This document shows positions 1-8,344 of a DNA stretch of 47,278 nucleotides, piece after piece. Within the stretch, counting starts at the first letter, position 1. Every line of letters begins with the position of its first letter. The notes under the pieces are model-generated. The model had not been told where the DNA came from. It ran no database searches and saw only the letters and a program-made list of their open reading frames with translations. A program made the position numbers and the translations under genes. Source of the stretch: an uncultured Planctomycetaceae bacterium (GTDB lineage Bacteria; Planctomycetota; Planctomycetia; Planctomycetales; Planctomycetaceae); the NCBI GenBank assembly GCA_903924405.1, contig CAIYBH010000112.1, positions 1-47,278 on the forward strand. Direction: 5' to 3'.

Positions 1-1609
1 GCAGCGCCGTTCCCAGTCCGGGACGGTCGGCATAAAACGTCGTCAGCGAGGTCACAACCTGCGAGGCGATCGCACTCTTCAGCGGAAACACTTCGAATTC
101 AAGATCCGGAACCAGCGGTTGATCCAGCTTCTCAGCCAGCTCAAGAATGGATTCCCGTTCCACTTCTGAAGAAATGATCAGCAACGCGTTGGGCTGCACC
201 ACAGGCAGAAACGCGGCCGTCTTCTGGTTGTTTCCACTGGAACGCTGACGCAGCTCAGCCAACTGCTCATACACGTCCGTCATCAGCGTCGCCAGCGCTT
301 CAGAATCGACGTTCTCCAGAGTCAGCACGTGAATGCTGGGCAGTGAACCCACACTCACCTTCTCCAGTTGCTCAATAATCTGCTCGACGCGTTTCACATC
401 CGCGGCGTTCCCCTTCAGGATCAACAGCTTCAGGTCTTCCAGTGCCTGGATATTCACATCCCCGCGCAGATTGATCGGCGGCCCGTCTTCCGTGCCGTCC
501 CCGGCCAGAGTGCGTGATTCATCATCTGCAGACTGCCCCTCAGCCCGCTCCTCATCGCCCATCGAAACCAACTGATGGATTCGCTCCGTCAGTTGCTTCG
601 CCGCCTGCGCCGGCACCCCGTTGTTGGGTACCAGTTTGACTGACGTGTCGTCGTCAACATCGGCTGGACGATCGAGGTCGGCCACCAGACGCTTCAGATG
701 CTGCAGTCGCTTCTGCGGAGCCTCAAAGGTCAGCGTGTTCTCTTCCTGATTGATCCCGACCCGAAACAGAACCGTCGGCTCTTCGTCGGTCGCTGCATCG
801 ACCGGATTGCTGCGAACAACAAAGCCCGGCAGACCATTCAAACCCGGCTTTTCCAGTTCGGCCCGACCTTCAAAGACCACAAACAGCGTGCGCGCGACAT
901 CCGTTGCCCGCCCGGCTGTCAACGGAACGTCCTGCACAGACAGCGGTCCCGCAACCTCAGCAACCGGACTGTCTGAGCCGGAAACAGGTCGCACCCGCGT
1001 CGAACGTGATTTGCCGGACGCCGCTGATTCGGAAGATGCCACAGCATGCTTCGCAGAGCGCGCCGGCATCTGCTCCTGCTCCACCATGTCCTCTGAAGAC
1101 TCGGACTCTTCAGACGTCAAAGCGGCGGAATGCACCATGCGGTCCGGTGCCTTAGCTCGAGGCTTCCCGGATTCTTCCGTCATCCGGGGACGAGCATACT
1201 CCGTACGAGCCTTGTCCAGGCTCAGCACAATCAGGAAATTGTTCTGGTGCAGCAACCGGTAGCCCTGAGGCTCCAGTTCACTGTTCAGAATCCGAATGGC
1301 GGAGGCAAGGTCATAACGCGTGCGGTCACGTCGGGCAAAACGTCCCGGCGGCGCCTGCTCCATGACTAGAGTCAACTGCTGACTCTCCGCCACATTCTTC
1401 AAAACGCGTTCCCAGGTGGAGTCAAAGTAATTCAGCCGAATGCCGTCTTCTTTTTCCACCAATTCCGGTTCAGGAGAGCCCTTCAGCGCTTCCCGAAACG
1501 ATCGCTTTCCGTTTTCTGACGCGCCAAGCTCCAGATGCTGATTCAACAGCACGCAAAGAGTGGTCGCAGATCCAATCAGCCCCGCTGCTACAAGTCCCGG
1601 ACGCTTCAC
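1..1609 (-). CDS. Secretin-type protein, N-terminal part (runs off the window)
   Basis: The frame is open from a GTG at 1609 to base 1, giving about 536 residues of an incomplete protein. The GTG is chosen because AAGGA lies 8 bases upstream. After a short hydrophobic N-terminus (about residues 5-22) comes a segment resembling the N0 domain of secretins (about residues 50-130), a Ser/Glu-rich linker, then repeated secretin_N-like modules. One of these, near residues 435-500, has the pattern of a strand, 'NALLIIS', then 'LAEKLDQ'. Secretins form outer-membrane pores for type II secretion or type IV pili, and planctomycetes carry several GspD-like proteins. The C-terminal pore domain is outside the window, so a soluble secretin_N-only protein is also possible. 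No neighbouring gsp genes are visible. Confidence 0.7.
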   Translation of the reverse strand, partial: MKRPGLVAAGLIGSATTLCVLLNQHLELGASENGKRSFREALKGSPEPELVEKEDGIRLNYFDSTWERVLKNVAESQQLTLVMEQAPPGRFARRDRTRYDLASAIRILNSELEPQGYRLLHQNNFLIVLSLDKARTEYARPRMTEESGKPRAKAPDRMVHSAALTSEESESSEDMVEQEQMPARSAKHAVASSESAASGKSRSTRVRPVSGSDSPVAEVAGPLSVQDVPLTAGRATDVARTLFVVFEGRAELEKPGLNGLPGFVVRSNPVDAATDEEPTVLFRVGINQEENTLTFEAPQKRLQHLKRLVADLDRPADVDDDTSVKLVPNNGVPAQAAKQLTERIHQLVSMGDEERAEGQSADDESRTLAGDGTEDGPPINLRGDVNIQALEDLKLLILKGNAADVKRVEQIIEQLEKVSVGSLPSIHVLTLENVDSEALATLMTDVYEQLAELRQRSSGNNQKTAAFLPVVQPNALLIISSEVERESILELAEKLDQPLVPDLEFEVFPLKSAIASQVVTSLTTFYADRPGLGTAL

Positions 1610-1617
1610 CGTCAATT

Positions 1618-1644
1618 TCCTTAAAAAAGGCAGGCTTTTAAGGA
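1618..1644 (-). promoter_or_regulatory. Hairpin covering the ribosome-binding site of the secretin-type gene
   Basis: In the minus-strand transcript TCCTTAAAA (1644-1636) pairs perfectly with TTTTAAGGA (1626-1618), leaving a 9-base loop. The second arm contains the AAGGA used as Shine-Dalgarno for the GTG at 1609. The stem has 9 pairs, mostly A-U, so it could close and open near growth temperature. It is not followed by a U-run that would make it a terminator. A role in translational control is inference. Confidence 0.5.
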
Positions 1645-2130
1645 GCCACTGGATTCCGGCGCCTGACCCGACTTCCTGCCCATTCAACGTGGCAGGAACT
1701 CATTACCCGTTACCCTCGCCCCAGGGCAACACTCTCAAAATACTCCGGAATCAACAGTTATTCGGGATTATCGGAATGCGCACGGTGTATCAATGAGTCA
1801 AGATCTAACGAATATTCCGCCCGCAAGCCCTGTAACACGTCGGGAGGGCGAATTTCCACATGAGCCGCGACGCCGTCCGGATAGCCCAAACGTGGCAGCA
1901 GACCGCATAAAAACTGCCACAGGGCACGCTTCGCTGCGAATCAACGCCATCACGAGATGAATCCGCGGCTCAGTTGATTCCACAGCGCAACTGGATCCCT
2001 GACATCAGATGGCGAAACCATGTTCAATCTGCGGCGCGTCACGCTTCGCTCCAGCGCAACGTCACCAACACCACCCTACCAGCTGGACTCATGAAACTGG
2101 CCACATCCTGATGTCCTGGCAATCGCGCAC
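1645..2130. other. Gene-free stretch upstream of the secretin-type gene
   Basis: Only short frames without recognisable protein character occur here (for example 1798-1983 minus and 2009-2197 plus). It should contain the promoter of the minus-strand secretin-type gene. No RNA gene or repeat was recognised. Confidence 0.5.
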
Positions 2131-2160
2131 GAAAAAACGCCGACGAAAACCGCCGGCGTT
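2131..2160 (-). terminator. Rho-independent terminator of the small secreted-protein gene
   Basis: On the minus strand AACGCCG (2160-2154) pairs with CGGCGTT (2142-2136) around an 11-base loop and runs straight into a T-tract (2137-2132). It lies about 90 bases past the stop of the gene at 2252-2782. The plus strand has no T-run on its side, so the terminator points to the minus strand. Confidence 0.7.
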
Positions 2161-2251
2161 CTCAGTGATCACGATTCTCTGGCGTTCAATTCTGTAGCAA
2201 AGCACTCCGAACGAGGTCACTCATTCAGCAAACACCATGACAGCACACAGC

Positions 2252-2782
2252 TCACGGGCTGGCTGGCCGGTCGTCATTGTCGTTGCTCGCAGCCAGGGCC
2301 ACAACGCCCACCACGCCACCACCAATCAGCAGCAACACAGCAGGATTTCCCATCACGCTGGTCAGCAACCCCCCGCTGCCTTCGCCGCAGGCATCCCCAC
2401 ACTGACCACGCACAACCGCCTCGTCGACGACCATCGTCACTCGATTCAATGCAGCCGGAGGTGCTGCCTGGGTTCCCCAGAACCGAACATTCTGCCGATC
2501 CTCACCAGTGCACAATACATGTCCACCATTCCGCAGACCGGTGACTGAAAACTGGCCACGCTCGTCGCTGGTCGTCGTCGCAATCAGATTTTCACCATGA
2601 AACAACCGCACAGTCAGCCCTGACACTGGCTGTGCTTCACGATTGACGACCGTTCCCTCCAGCTTCCCGCCGTTCAGCACGACGTCTCGCGATCGCAGTT
2701 CAACCGGGCCCGATCCCAGCACGGGGGCCCCCAGGGTCGTTGCTACCGCCAGAACACTGCTCAGCACTTTCCGAAACACCAT
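2252..2782 (-). CDS. Small secreted protein with a carboxypeptidase-regulatory-like domain and C-terminal membrane anchor
   Basis: 176 residues from the ATG at 2782, which has GGAGG 9 bases upstream; the GTG nine bases earlier directly abuts that Shine-Dalgarno and is unlikely. Residues 1-23 form a signal peptide. Residues about 30-90 read as an Ig-like carboxypeptidase regulatory fold ('GTVVNREAQPVSGLTVRLF', then a strand with 'TTSDERGQFSVTGLRNG'). Two Cys follow in 'GQCGDACGEG'. A hydrophobic Gly/Val-rich segment (about 145-165) ending in an acidic tail (SNDNDDR) suggests an anchor. Similar small proteins are common in planctomycetes; their role is unknown. It has its own terminator downstream and lies 300 bases past queA, so it is probably transcribed alone. 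Confidence 0.75.
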   Translation of the reverse strand: MVFRKVLSSVLAVATTLGAPVLGSGPVELRSRDVVLNGGKLEGTVVNREAQPVSGLTVRLFHGENLIATTTSDERGQFSVTGLRNGGHVLCTGEDRQNVRFWGTQAAPPAALNRVTMVVDEAVVRGQCGDACGEGSGGLLTSVMGNPAVLLLIGGGVVGVVALAASNDNDDRPASP

Positions 2783-3083
2783 GGTACACACCCTCCCTCG
2801 TGCGCCTCAGACACACGCATTCCATCGGATTCCGGGAGCTCGCAATTCGGCCGCAGCTCTGCAAATCAGAACTTATCCGAATATTTCCCGGCCACATCGC
2901 GCCTGTGTCAGCATTTTTCGGCATCAGGTGTTGACTGAATCAGGTTCATTGTTCCCACACCGCTCGCTTCTCTCCACAGGCAGGGCCCGGCATACAGGCA
3001 GTACCAGTTAGCACAAACTGCCGAATTTCACGGATACTCCCGACTGTATCGCTTTCAACGGTTCCGCACACGGCAGTCACCAC
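2783..3083. other. Intergenic stretch between queA and the small secreted-protein gene
   Basis: About 300 bases with no convincing frame on either strand. It must carry the promoter and leader of the minus-strand gene starting at 2782. No clear terminator for queA was seen. Confidence 0.4.
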
Positions 3084-4181
3084 TCACAGAATCAGCATGG
3101 CGTCTCCATAACTGAAAAATCGATATCGCTCAGCAATTGCCTGACGGTATCCCTCCATGATCAGTTCAAAACCGGCAAAAGCCGCGACCAGCATCAACAG
3201 AGTGCTTCCGGGAAGATGAAAATTGGTCAGCAGGCAGTCCACCGCACGAAATTCAAAACCCGGCTGGATGAACAGTGCCGTACGCCCCTCCCAACCCCGT
3301 GGGAATTCCGGATCGGCCAGAGCCGCTGATTCCAGTGTGCGAACCGACGTCGTGCCCACGGCCACCAGCCGCCCCGTACCACGCACCCGACGAATCACAT
3401 CGGCAGATTCTGCCGGAAGTCGACACCACTCCTCGTGCATCTGATGATCCGACAGTCGCTCGACAGAGACCGGCCGAAACGTACCGGGCCCGGTATGCAG
3501 CGTCAGCTCCGTTCTCAGCACCCCCCGCTGTTCACATCGCTGCAACAACTCCTCCGTAAAATGCAATCCTGCCGTCGGTGCTGCCACCGCCCCCGGCTCC
3601 GCCGCAAACGCCGTCTGATAACGTTCCTCATCCTCCGCATCGGCCACTTTTCGCCCCATGTATGGCGGCAGCGGTATCGAACCATACTGTTCCAGAATTT
3701 CCCGCACACCCCGCTTGTCATCCACAGTCGCCAGCCAACTGCCATCCGACTGCTTCTCTGTCAGCTGCAGGATCAGCCCGGATTCCCCCGGATCCGGCGC
3801 TGCCCCGGGCAACGCACGTGACTTCACAGGCAGCACCCGAATTCGCTCACCCGCTGTCAGCTTGCCCCGAGTCTCACAGAGCAGGTGCCACTCGCCTGTT
3901 TCCCGCTGCTCAATGTACAACCCCTCCCAACGACCACCCGTCAATACGCGTACACCGAATAACCTCGCCGGAAAAACTCGCGTGTTGTTGAATACCAGCA
4001 AGTCTCCGGAAGTCAGCCATTGCGGCAACTCCCGAATCCACGAATGCACAATTCGACCACTCGCCCGGTCAATCACCAGCAGTCGCGAATCATCCCGCCG
4101 CGCCGCTGGACGACTGGCGATCAGTTCCACCGGCAACTCAAACTGCCAGGACGACAATAAATCAAAATCCCGAGATGTCAT
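3084..4181 (-). CDS. queA: S-adenosylmethionine:tRNA ribosyltransferase-isomerase QueA
   Basis: 365 residues. QueA moves the ribosyl group of S-adenosylmethionine onto 7-aminomethyl-7-deazaguanine at position 34 of tRNA, making epoxyqueuosine. The ATG at 4181 is chosen over a GTG at 4235 because the family begins close to 'DFDLLSSWQFELPVELIA' and the extra 18 residues are not typical. Family signatures are present: 'GDLLVFNNTRVFPARLFG', 'YGSIPLPPYMGR', 'YQTAFAAEPGAVAAPTAGLHF', 'HTGPGTFRPV' and 'LLTNFHLPGSTLLMLVAAF'. Length is normal. It diverges from the glycosyltransferase gene at 4338. No other queuosine gene is in the window. Confidence 0.95.
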   Translation of the reverse strand: MTSRDFDLLSSWQFELPVELIASRPAARRDDSRLLVIDRASGRIVHSWIRELPQWLTSGDLLVFNNTRVFPARLFGVRVLTGGRWEGLYIEQRETGEWHLLCETRGKLTAGERIRVLPVKSRALPGAAPDPGESGLILQLTEKQSDGSWLATVDDKRGVREILEQYGSIPLPPYMGRKVADAEDEERYQTAFAAEPGAVAAPTAGLHFTEELLQRCEQRGVLRTELTLHTGPGTFRPVSVERLSDHQMHEEWCRLPAESADVIRRVRGTGRLVAVGTTSVRTLESAALADPEFPRGWEGRTALFIQPGFEFRAVDCLLTNFHLPGSTLLMLVAAFAGFELIMEGYRQAIAERYRFFSYGDAMLIL

Positions 4182-4240
4182 GCAGACAGGCCACCACTCT
4201 ACAATCACAATCGCATCTTCTGCCGAATCCCACACGGGCC

Positions 4241-4269
4241 CGACACTTTCGTTTTCCAGCCCCTATAAT
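4241..4269 (+). promoter_or_regulatory. Sigma-70-type promoter for the glycosyltransferase gene
   Basis: CCGACA (4241-4246, four of six matches to TTGACA) is followed after exactly 17 bases by a perfect TATAAT (4264-4269). This places transcription start near 4276, about 60 bases before the ATG at 4338. It lies between the divergent queA and glycosyltransferase starts. Confidence 0.5.
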
Positions 4270-4337
4270 AGACACCCGCTGGATGTTCAGCCACAAACGC
4301 CAACATCGTCGCCCCCCCGGTTTCTGAATGCCCAGGT

Positions 4338-5528
4338 ATGCCCTCTGACCCCGAAACAAGTCTCCACCCCCAAAACCCATCGGGAATCCAGCCCCCGCAC
4401 GAACGCACCCTGTGCATGGTCATCACCGAACTCGATGTCGGCGGCGCAGAAAAAGCATTCGTTCGCATCGCCACCGGATTGAAACAGAAACACTGGAAGA
4501 TCCACGTAGTCAGCCTGCGCGATCCCGGCCCACTCGCCGCCACACTGCAACAAAACGCCATCTCCGTGACCGCGCTGCACTGCGGCGGATTCCTCGATCT
4601 CCGTGCTATCACACGACTTCGCACGGTACTCAACACCATCCACCCCACCGCGATCCTGTCTTTTCTGCACCAGGCCAACATCGTCAGCCGACTCGCCGGT
4701 CGACTCGCCCACGTTCCACTCTGCATCTCCGGCGTCCGCGTCGCCGACCGACGACTCTCCGTCACCCTCTCCGAACAACTCACTCGCCCCTGGACCGATC
4801 ACTACATCGCCGTCAGTGAAGCCGTCGGCCAGGTACACAAAACCCTCTGCGATATCCCTGAGAATCGCATATCCGCAATTCGGAATGGTGTTGACTTCGA
4901 GGAACTGGATGCATTCTCCCCCACAAGCCGCAGCCTCCTGAATCTTCAGTCGCAGGACTTCGTCATCCTCTGCGCCGGTCGACTCACCCCGCAGAAAAAT
5001 CCACAGCTGGTGCTTCAGGCGTTTCAGCAATTGCTGGCACGCAGCACACCATTGCCACACCCCCCGAAACTGATCTTCGCCGGTGAGGGCCCACTACGAG
5101 AATCTCTGCAGCAGTCCGTTCAACGCGCCGGCCTTGAACAGGATGTGCGATTTGCCGGCTGGCGAGCCGATCTTCCCGGCCTGATGAAGGCCGCCAATGT
5201 TCTTGTGCTGGCCTCTGAGTGGGAAGGACTGCCCAACGTCATTGCCGAGGCACAAGCCGTCGGCCTGCCCGTCATTTCCTCCCGCGCCGATGGCTGCACC
5301 GAACTGATAACTCCCGGCATCACCGGCCAGCTGTTCGACTGCAGCGATGTGAATGCCCTCGTCCAGCTGCTGTCCGCTCAACTCCATGACGCCACCAAAG
5401 CCCAGCAGATGGCTCGAACCGCGGCCTCCTTCGTCCGCACACATCTGACATGGCAGTCCTGCATCGATCAGTACGACACCCTGCTGCAACGCCTGATCAA
5501 CCACAATACAAAGATCAGCCCCCGGTGA
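4338..5528 (+). CDS. GT4-family glycosyltransferase
   Basis: 396 residues with the two-domain GT-B layout. The N-terminal domain has the acceptor-side loop 'TELDVGGAEKAF' (about 30-41). The C-terminal glycosyl transferases group 1 domain begins near residue 208 with 'ILCAGRLTPQKNP' and contains 'IFAGEGPLR' and the E-x7-E motif at Glu296 and Glu304 ('WEGLPNVIAEA'), which binds the nucleotide-sugar. The next in-frame ATG (4416) would cut the first beta strand, so the upstream ATG is kept although its Shine-Dalgarno is poor. No signal peptide: a cytoplasmic enzyme for polysaccharide, glycolipid or glycoprotein synthesis. Donor and acceptor cannot be read from sequence. It stands alone. Confidence 0.9.
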   Translation: MPSDPETSLHPQNPSGIQPPHERTLCMVITELDVGGAEKAFVRIATGLKQKHWKIHVVSLRDPGPLAATLQQNAISVTALHCGGFLDLRAITRLRTVLNTIHPTAILSFLHQANIVSRLAGRLAHVPLCISGVRVADRRLSVTLSEQLTRPWTDHYIAVSEAVGQVHKTLCDIPENRISAIRNGVDFEELDAFSPTSRSLLNLQSQDFVILCAGRLTPQKNPQLVLQAFQQLLARSTPLPHPPKLIFAGEGPLRESLQQSVQRAGLEQDVRFAGWRADLPGLMKAANVLVLASEWEGLPNVIAEAQAVGLPVISSRADGCTELITPGITGQLFDCSDVNALVQLLSAQLHDATKAQQMARTAASFVRTHLTWQSCIDQYDTLLQRLINHNTKISPR

Positions 5529-5534
5529 AGCATC

Positions 5535-5558
5535 CACCTCGGCTTAGTATCCGAGGTG
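5535..5558 (+). terminator. Hairpin just after the glycosyltransferase stop codon
   Basis: CACCTCGG (5535-5542) pairs with CCGAGGTG (5551-5558) around an 8-base loop, starting 7 bases past the TGA. There is no T-run after it, so it is a weak intrinsic terminator at best, or an mRNA 3'-end stabiliser. Confidence 0.4.
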
Positions 5559-5649
5559 ATCAAAGGCCATCACTTCAGGATGGACTTGGACAGCAACGAC
5601 AGGCGTGGCTCCAGTGCTCGATGATGACAACGCGGAGGCCGTCACCGTT

Positions 5650-5713
<64 letters not shown>

Positions 5714-5772
5714 AAAAGCATGCGTGCCTAAGATGCTGTCCGCGGCAACAGGAACTTACAACATTTGAATTC

Positions 5773-6939
5773 TCAAACCCCGACACGCCCCAGCGCGGCG
5801 GCAAACTCCTGCGCCAATAACTCAAACGGCTCAAGACCCACAGAAATTCGAATCAGCTCGTCACAGATCCCCGCCTCTCCCCGCTGCTGAGACGTCAGGA
5901 ACCGATGCGATGTTGTGGCCGGATGCGAAATCGTCGTCCGAGCATCGGCCAGAGTCGGTGAAAAGGGGATCGTCGGCAGGTGTCGAAGAAACTGATTCAC
6001 ACACTGAAACCCCGTCCCCGCCAATTCCACCGAGATAATGCCGCCTGTGCCATTCGGGTACAGACGACGAGCGGTCTCCACGGAACGATGATCCGACAAC
6101 AGAGGATAGTACACTCGTCGTACACCCGACTGACTCGCCAGAAATTCCGCCAGTCGCCGAGTGGTCTCGCACACCTGCTTCATTCGCAGCGCCAGCGTCC
6201 GCAGTCCTCGCTGCGTCAGCCAGCTTTCAAACGGGTTGGCATTCTGCCCGAAAATACTGGCTGTCTCCCGCAACGGTCGCACCAACTCCAGCGCTCCCGC
6301 AGCGACCCCCAGCATCACGTCCCCATGCCCATTCAGATACTTGGACGCACTGTGAAACACCAGCGCCGCCCCCAAAGCACATGGTCGTATCAATTCCGGC
6401 GTCGTAAATGTCGAATCCACCACCACCGGCACCGCTCCCACGCAATCCACAATCGCCGGCAGATCCGCCACTTCCAGCAACGGATTGGAAACAGTCTCCA
6501 CCAGCACAAATCGCGTCTCGCTCCGAATCATTGCCCGCAACTGCTCAGGTCGGGACACATCAAAGGCCGTCACCGTCACTCCCAGACGCTGCATTCGCGA
6601 CGCCAGCTGCAGAGTTTTGCCATACAGCGAACTCGCCACCAACACATGGTCACCAGCAGCCAGCAGTGTCAGAAAAATGCTGCCAATCGCTCCCATGCCC
6701 GAGGCAAAGACAGCGCCGGCTTCCGCGTGCTCCAGTCGAGCAATCGAATCGGCGAGGGCCGAATGATTCGGGTTACTGTCCCGAGTGTAAATGTCCCCCG
6801 TCACCTCCCCGGAATACAACTGCTGCAGGACATCCAGATCCGGCACATCAAACGCCGTCGTTTGAAAAATCGGCGGAGCACTCGGTGTGGTCACCCCTGA
6901 CACCGGATGACCCATTCTTGAACTTTCCACGTCCGACAC
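5773..6939 (-). CDS. Cys/Met-metabolism PLP-dependent enzyme (cystathionine gamma-synthase / gamma-lyase type)
   Basis: 388 residues from the GTG at 6939, which has GAGG 7 bases upstream; another GTG at 6945 sits too close to that site. The fold-type I trans-sulfuration signature is complete: 'YTRDSNPNHSALADSIARLE', 'ASGMGAIGSIF', 'VVDSTFTTP' (Asp contacting the PLP ring nitrogen) and 'HSASKYLNGHGDVMLG' with the PLP lysine at residue 200. Later blocks 'QRGLRTLALRM' and 'RISVGLE' also fit. The family includes cystathionine synthases and lyases, methionine gamma-lyase and O-acylhomoserine sulfhydrylases; sequence alone does not separate them. It probably acts in cytoplasmic sulfur amino-acid metabolism. 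No partner gene of that pathway is nearby. Confidence 0.9.
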   Translation of the reverse strand: MSDVESSRMGHPVSGVTTPSAPPIFQTTAFDVPDLDVLQQLYSGEVTGDIYTRDSNPNHSALADSIARLEHAEAGAVFASGMGAIGSIFLTLLAAGDHVLVASSLYGKTLQLASRMQRLGVTVTAFDVSRPEQLRAMIRSETRFVLVETVSNPLLEVADLPAIVDCVGAVPVVVDSTFTTPELIRPCALGAALVFHSASKYLNGHGDVMLGVAAGALELVRPLRETASIFGQNANPFESWLTQRGLRTLALRMKQVCETTRRLAEFLASQSGVRRVYYPLLSDHRSVETARRLYPNGTGGIISVELAGTGFQCVNQFLRHLPTIPFSPTLADARTTISHPATTSHRFLTSQQRGEAGICDELIRISVGLEPFELLAQEFAAALGRVGV

Positions 6940-7031
6940 AACCACACCTCAATTCAACCAGATCTCTGCAACATCTCATGACGGCCACACCACAGACAGA
7001 CTTCCACCGCCCTGCCCTGCCCCGCTGACGA

Positions 7032-7045
7032 CCGTGGCGCCACGG
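7032..7045. repeat. 14-base perfect palindrome downstream of the old yellow enzyme gene
   Basis: CCGTGGC at 7032-7038 is followed directly by its reverse complement GCCACGG. It lies 15 bases past the end of the minus-strand old yellow enzyme gene and about 95 bases upstream of the PLP-enzyme start. It could be a terminator stem without a T-run or an operator for the PLP-enzyme gene. Confidence 0.45.
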
Positions 7046-7059
7046 GTCAACCGACGGCT

Positions 7060-8145
7060 TCAGGCATGCGCCGGAAAATCCGTGTAGCCCCGCGGTCCGT
7101 TCGGCGTGTACCAGTCAGACATCGGTGCCGGCGGCGCCAAGTCCCACCCATGGCGAAATCGTTCCACAAGGTCCGGGTTGCTGATAAACGGACGCCCGAA
7201 GGCAATCATGTCGGCATGTCCGGCCGCAATCGCTGCATCCGCTCGTTCCTGTGTGTAACCGCAGTTCCCCATCAACGGACCACTGAACACCTGACGAAAA
7301 TCCGCCAGCGTCATCGGCTGACCAAGACCATGAAAGCCGAATTCCAGACCGTCCATCACATGCAGCCATGCCAGCCCCAGTGGCTCCAGCATCCCCGCCA
7401 CATGCAGAAACTGCTCCCGAAAATCCGTAGCCCCCATGTCGTTGAACATACCATTGGGCGAAAGACGCACACCAATTCGCTCGGCCGGCCAGACCGTCGC
7501 CACCGCCGACACCACCTCCCGCAGAAATCGCGACCGATTCTCAATCGATCCCCCATAACCATCCGTACGCTGATTGGTCTTTGACTGCAGAAACTGGTCG
7601 ATCAGATAGCCATTGGCTGCATGCACCTCGACACCATCAAATCCCGCCAGACGCGCCCGCTCCGCAGCCCTGCGATAATCCTCCACAACCCGCGGAATTT
7701 CCGCCGTCTCCAGCGCCCGCGGCACTTCATAGGGCTGTGCGCCGGTCGGAGTGTAATTGTGCGTTCCGTCAATTCGAATGGCCGACGGCGCCACACACGC
7801 CCGCCCGCTATGAAAACTGCTGTGTGATGCCCGCCCCATGTGCCACAGCTGCAGAAATATCACACCTCCGGCCTGATGAACCGCCTGCACCACCTGCCGC
7901 CAACCCGCCTCCATCGCATCCGTGTAGATTCCCGGTGACTCATTCCAGCCATTGGCCTCTTCAGAAATCGTCGTCGCCTCAGAAATCATCACTCCAGCAG
8001 ACGCACGCTGCACATAGTATTCCGCCATCAGCGCATTCGGAATCCGCTCCGCACCAGCCCGAGCCCGTGTCAGTGGCGCCAGGACCACTCGATTCTTCAA
8101 CGGCAAGCCCCGCAACGAAAACGACGTCAGCAACTCTCCAGACAT
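7060..8145 (-). CDS. Old yellow enzyme family alkene reductase (NADH:flavin oxidoreductase)
   Basis: 361 residues, an FMN-dependent TIM barrel of the NemA/OYE family, which reduces activated C=C bonds or nitro compounds with NAD(P)H. Seen: 'PLKNRVVLAPLTRARA' at the N-terminus, 'QLWHMGRASH', 'FDGVEVHAANGYLIDQFLQ' with the substrate-binding His/Asn pair, 'RTDGYGGSIENRSRF' and the phosphate-binding C-terminal segment 'MIAFGRPFISNPDLVERF'. The ATG at 8145 is chosen because the family begins just before 'LLTSFSLRGLPLKNR'; in-frame TTG (8166) and ATG (8160) lie upstream and no start has a strong Shine-Dalgarno. The physiological substrate cannot be told. It runs in the same direction as the PLP-enzyme gene 120 bases downstream. 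Confidence 0.92.
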   Translation of the reverse strand: MSGELLTSFSLRGLPLKNRVVLAPLTRARAGAERIPNALMAEYYVQRASAGVMISEATTISEEANGWNESPGIYTDAMEAGWRQVVQAVHQAGGVIFLQLWHMGRASHSSFHSGRACVAPSAIRIDGTHNYTPTGAQPYEVPRALETAEIPRVVEDYRRAAERARLAGFDGVEVHAANGYLIDQFLQSKTNQRTDGYGGSIENRSRFLREVVSAVATVWPAERIGVRLSPNGMFNDMGATDFREQFLHVAGMLEPLGLAWLHVMDGLEFGFHGLGQPMTLADFRQVFSGPLMGNCGYTQERADAAIAAGHADMIAFGRPFISNPDLVERFRHGWDLAPPAPMSDWYTPNGPRGYTDFPAHA

Positions 8146-8344
8146 ATCTCTCTGCACCATCCACAAAAGGAAAACTCGGCCAACAGTTCACACAGCCTAC
8201 CGAACACACCCGGTTCTGGCACGACACTACAAACATTTCCCCGACAATTGCACCACCCCCTGCCCACTCAGCCCACAGGCACACTCAACTCACCCAACAC
8301 TCGCAGCCGCCTTACCGCAGGCCGCACACACAGACACATCCGAC

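Noticed and set aside
4287..5060. A 257-residue minus-strand frame
   Set aside because: It is the antisense of the glycosyltransferase gene, which has full family motifs on the plus strand.
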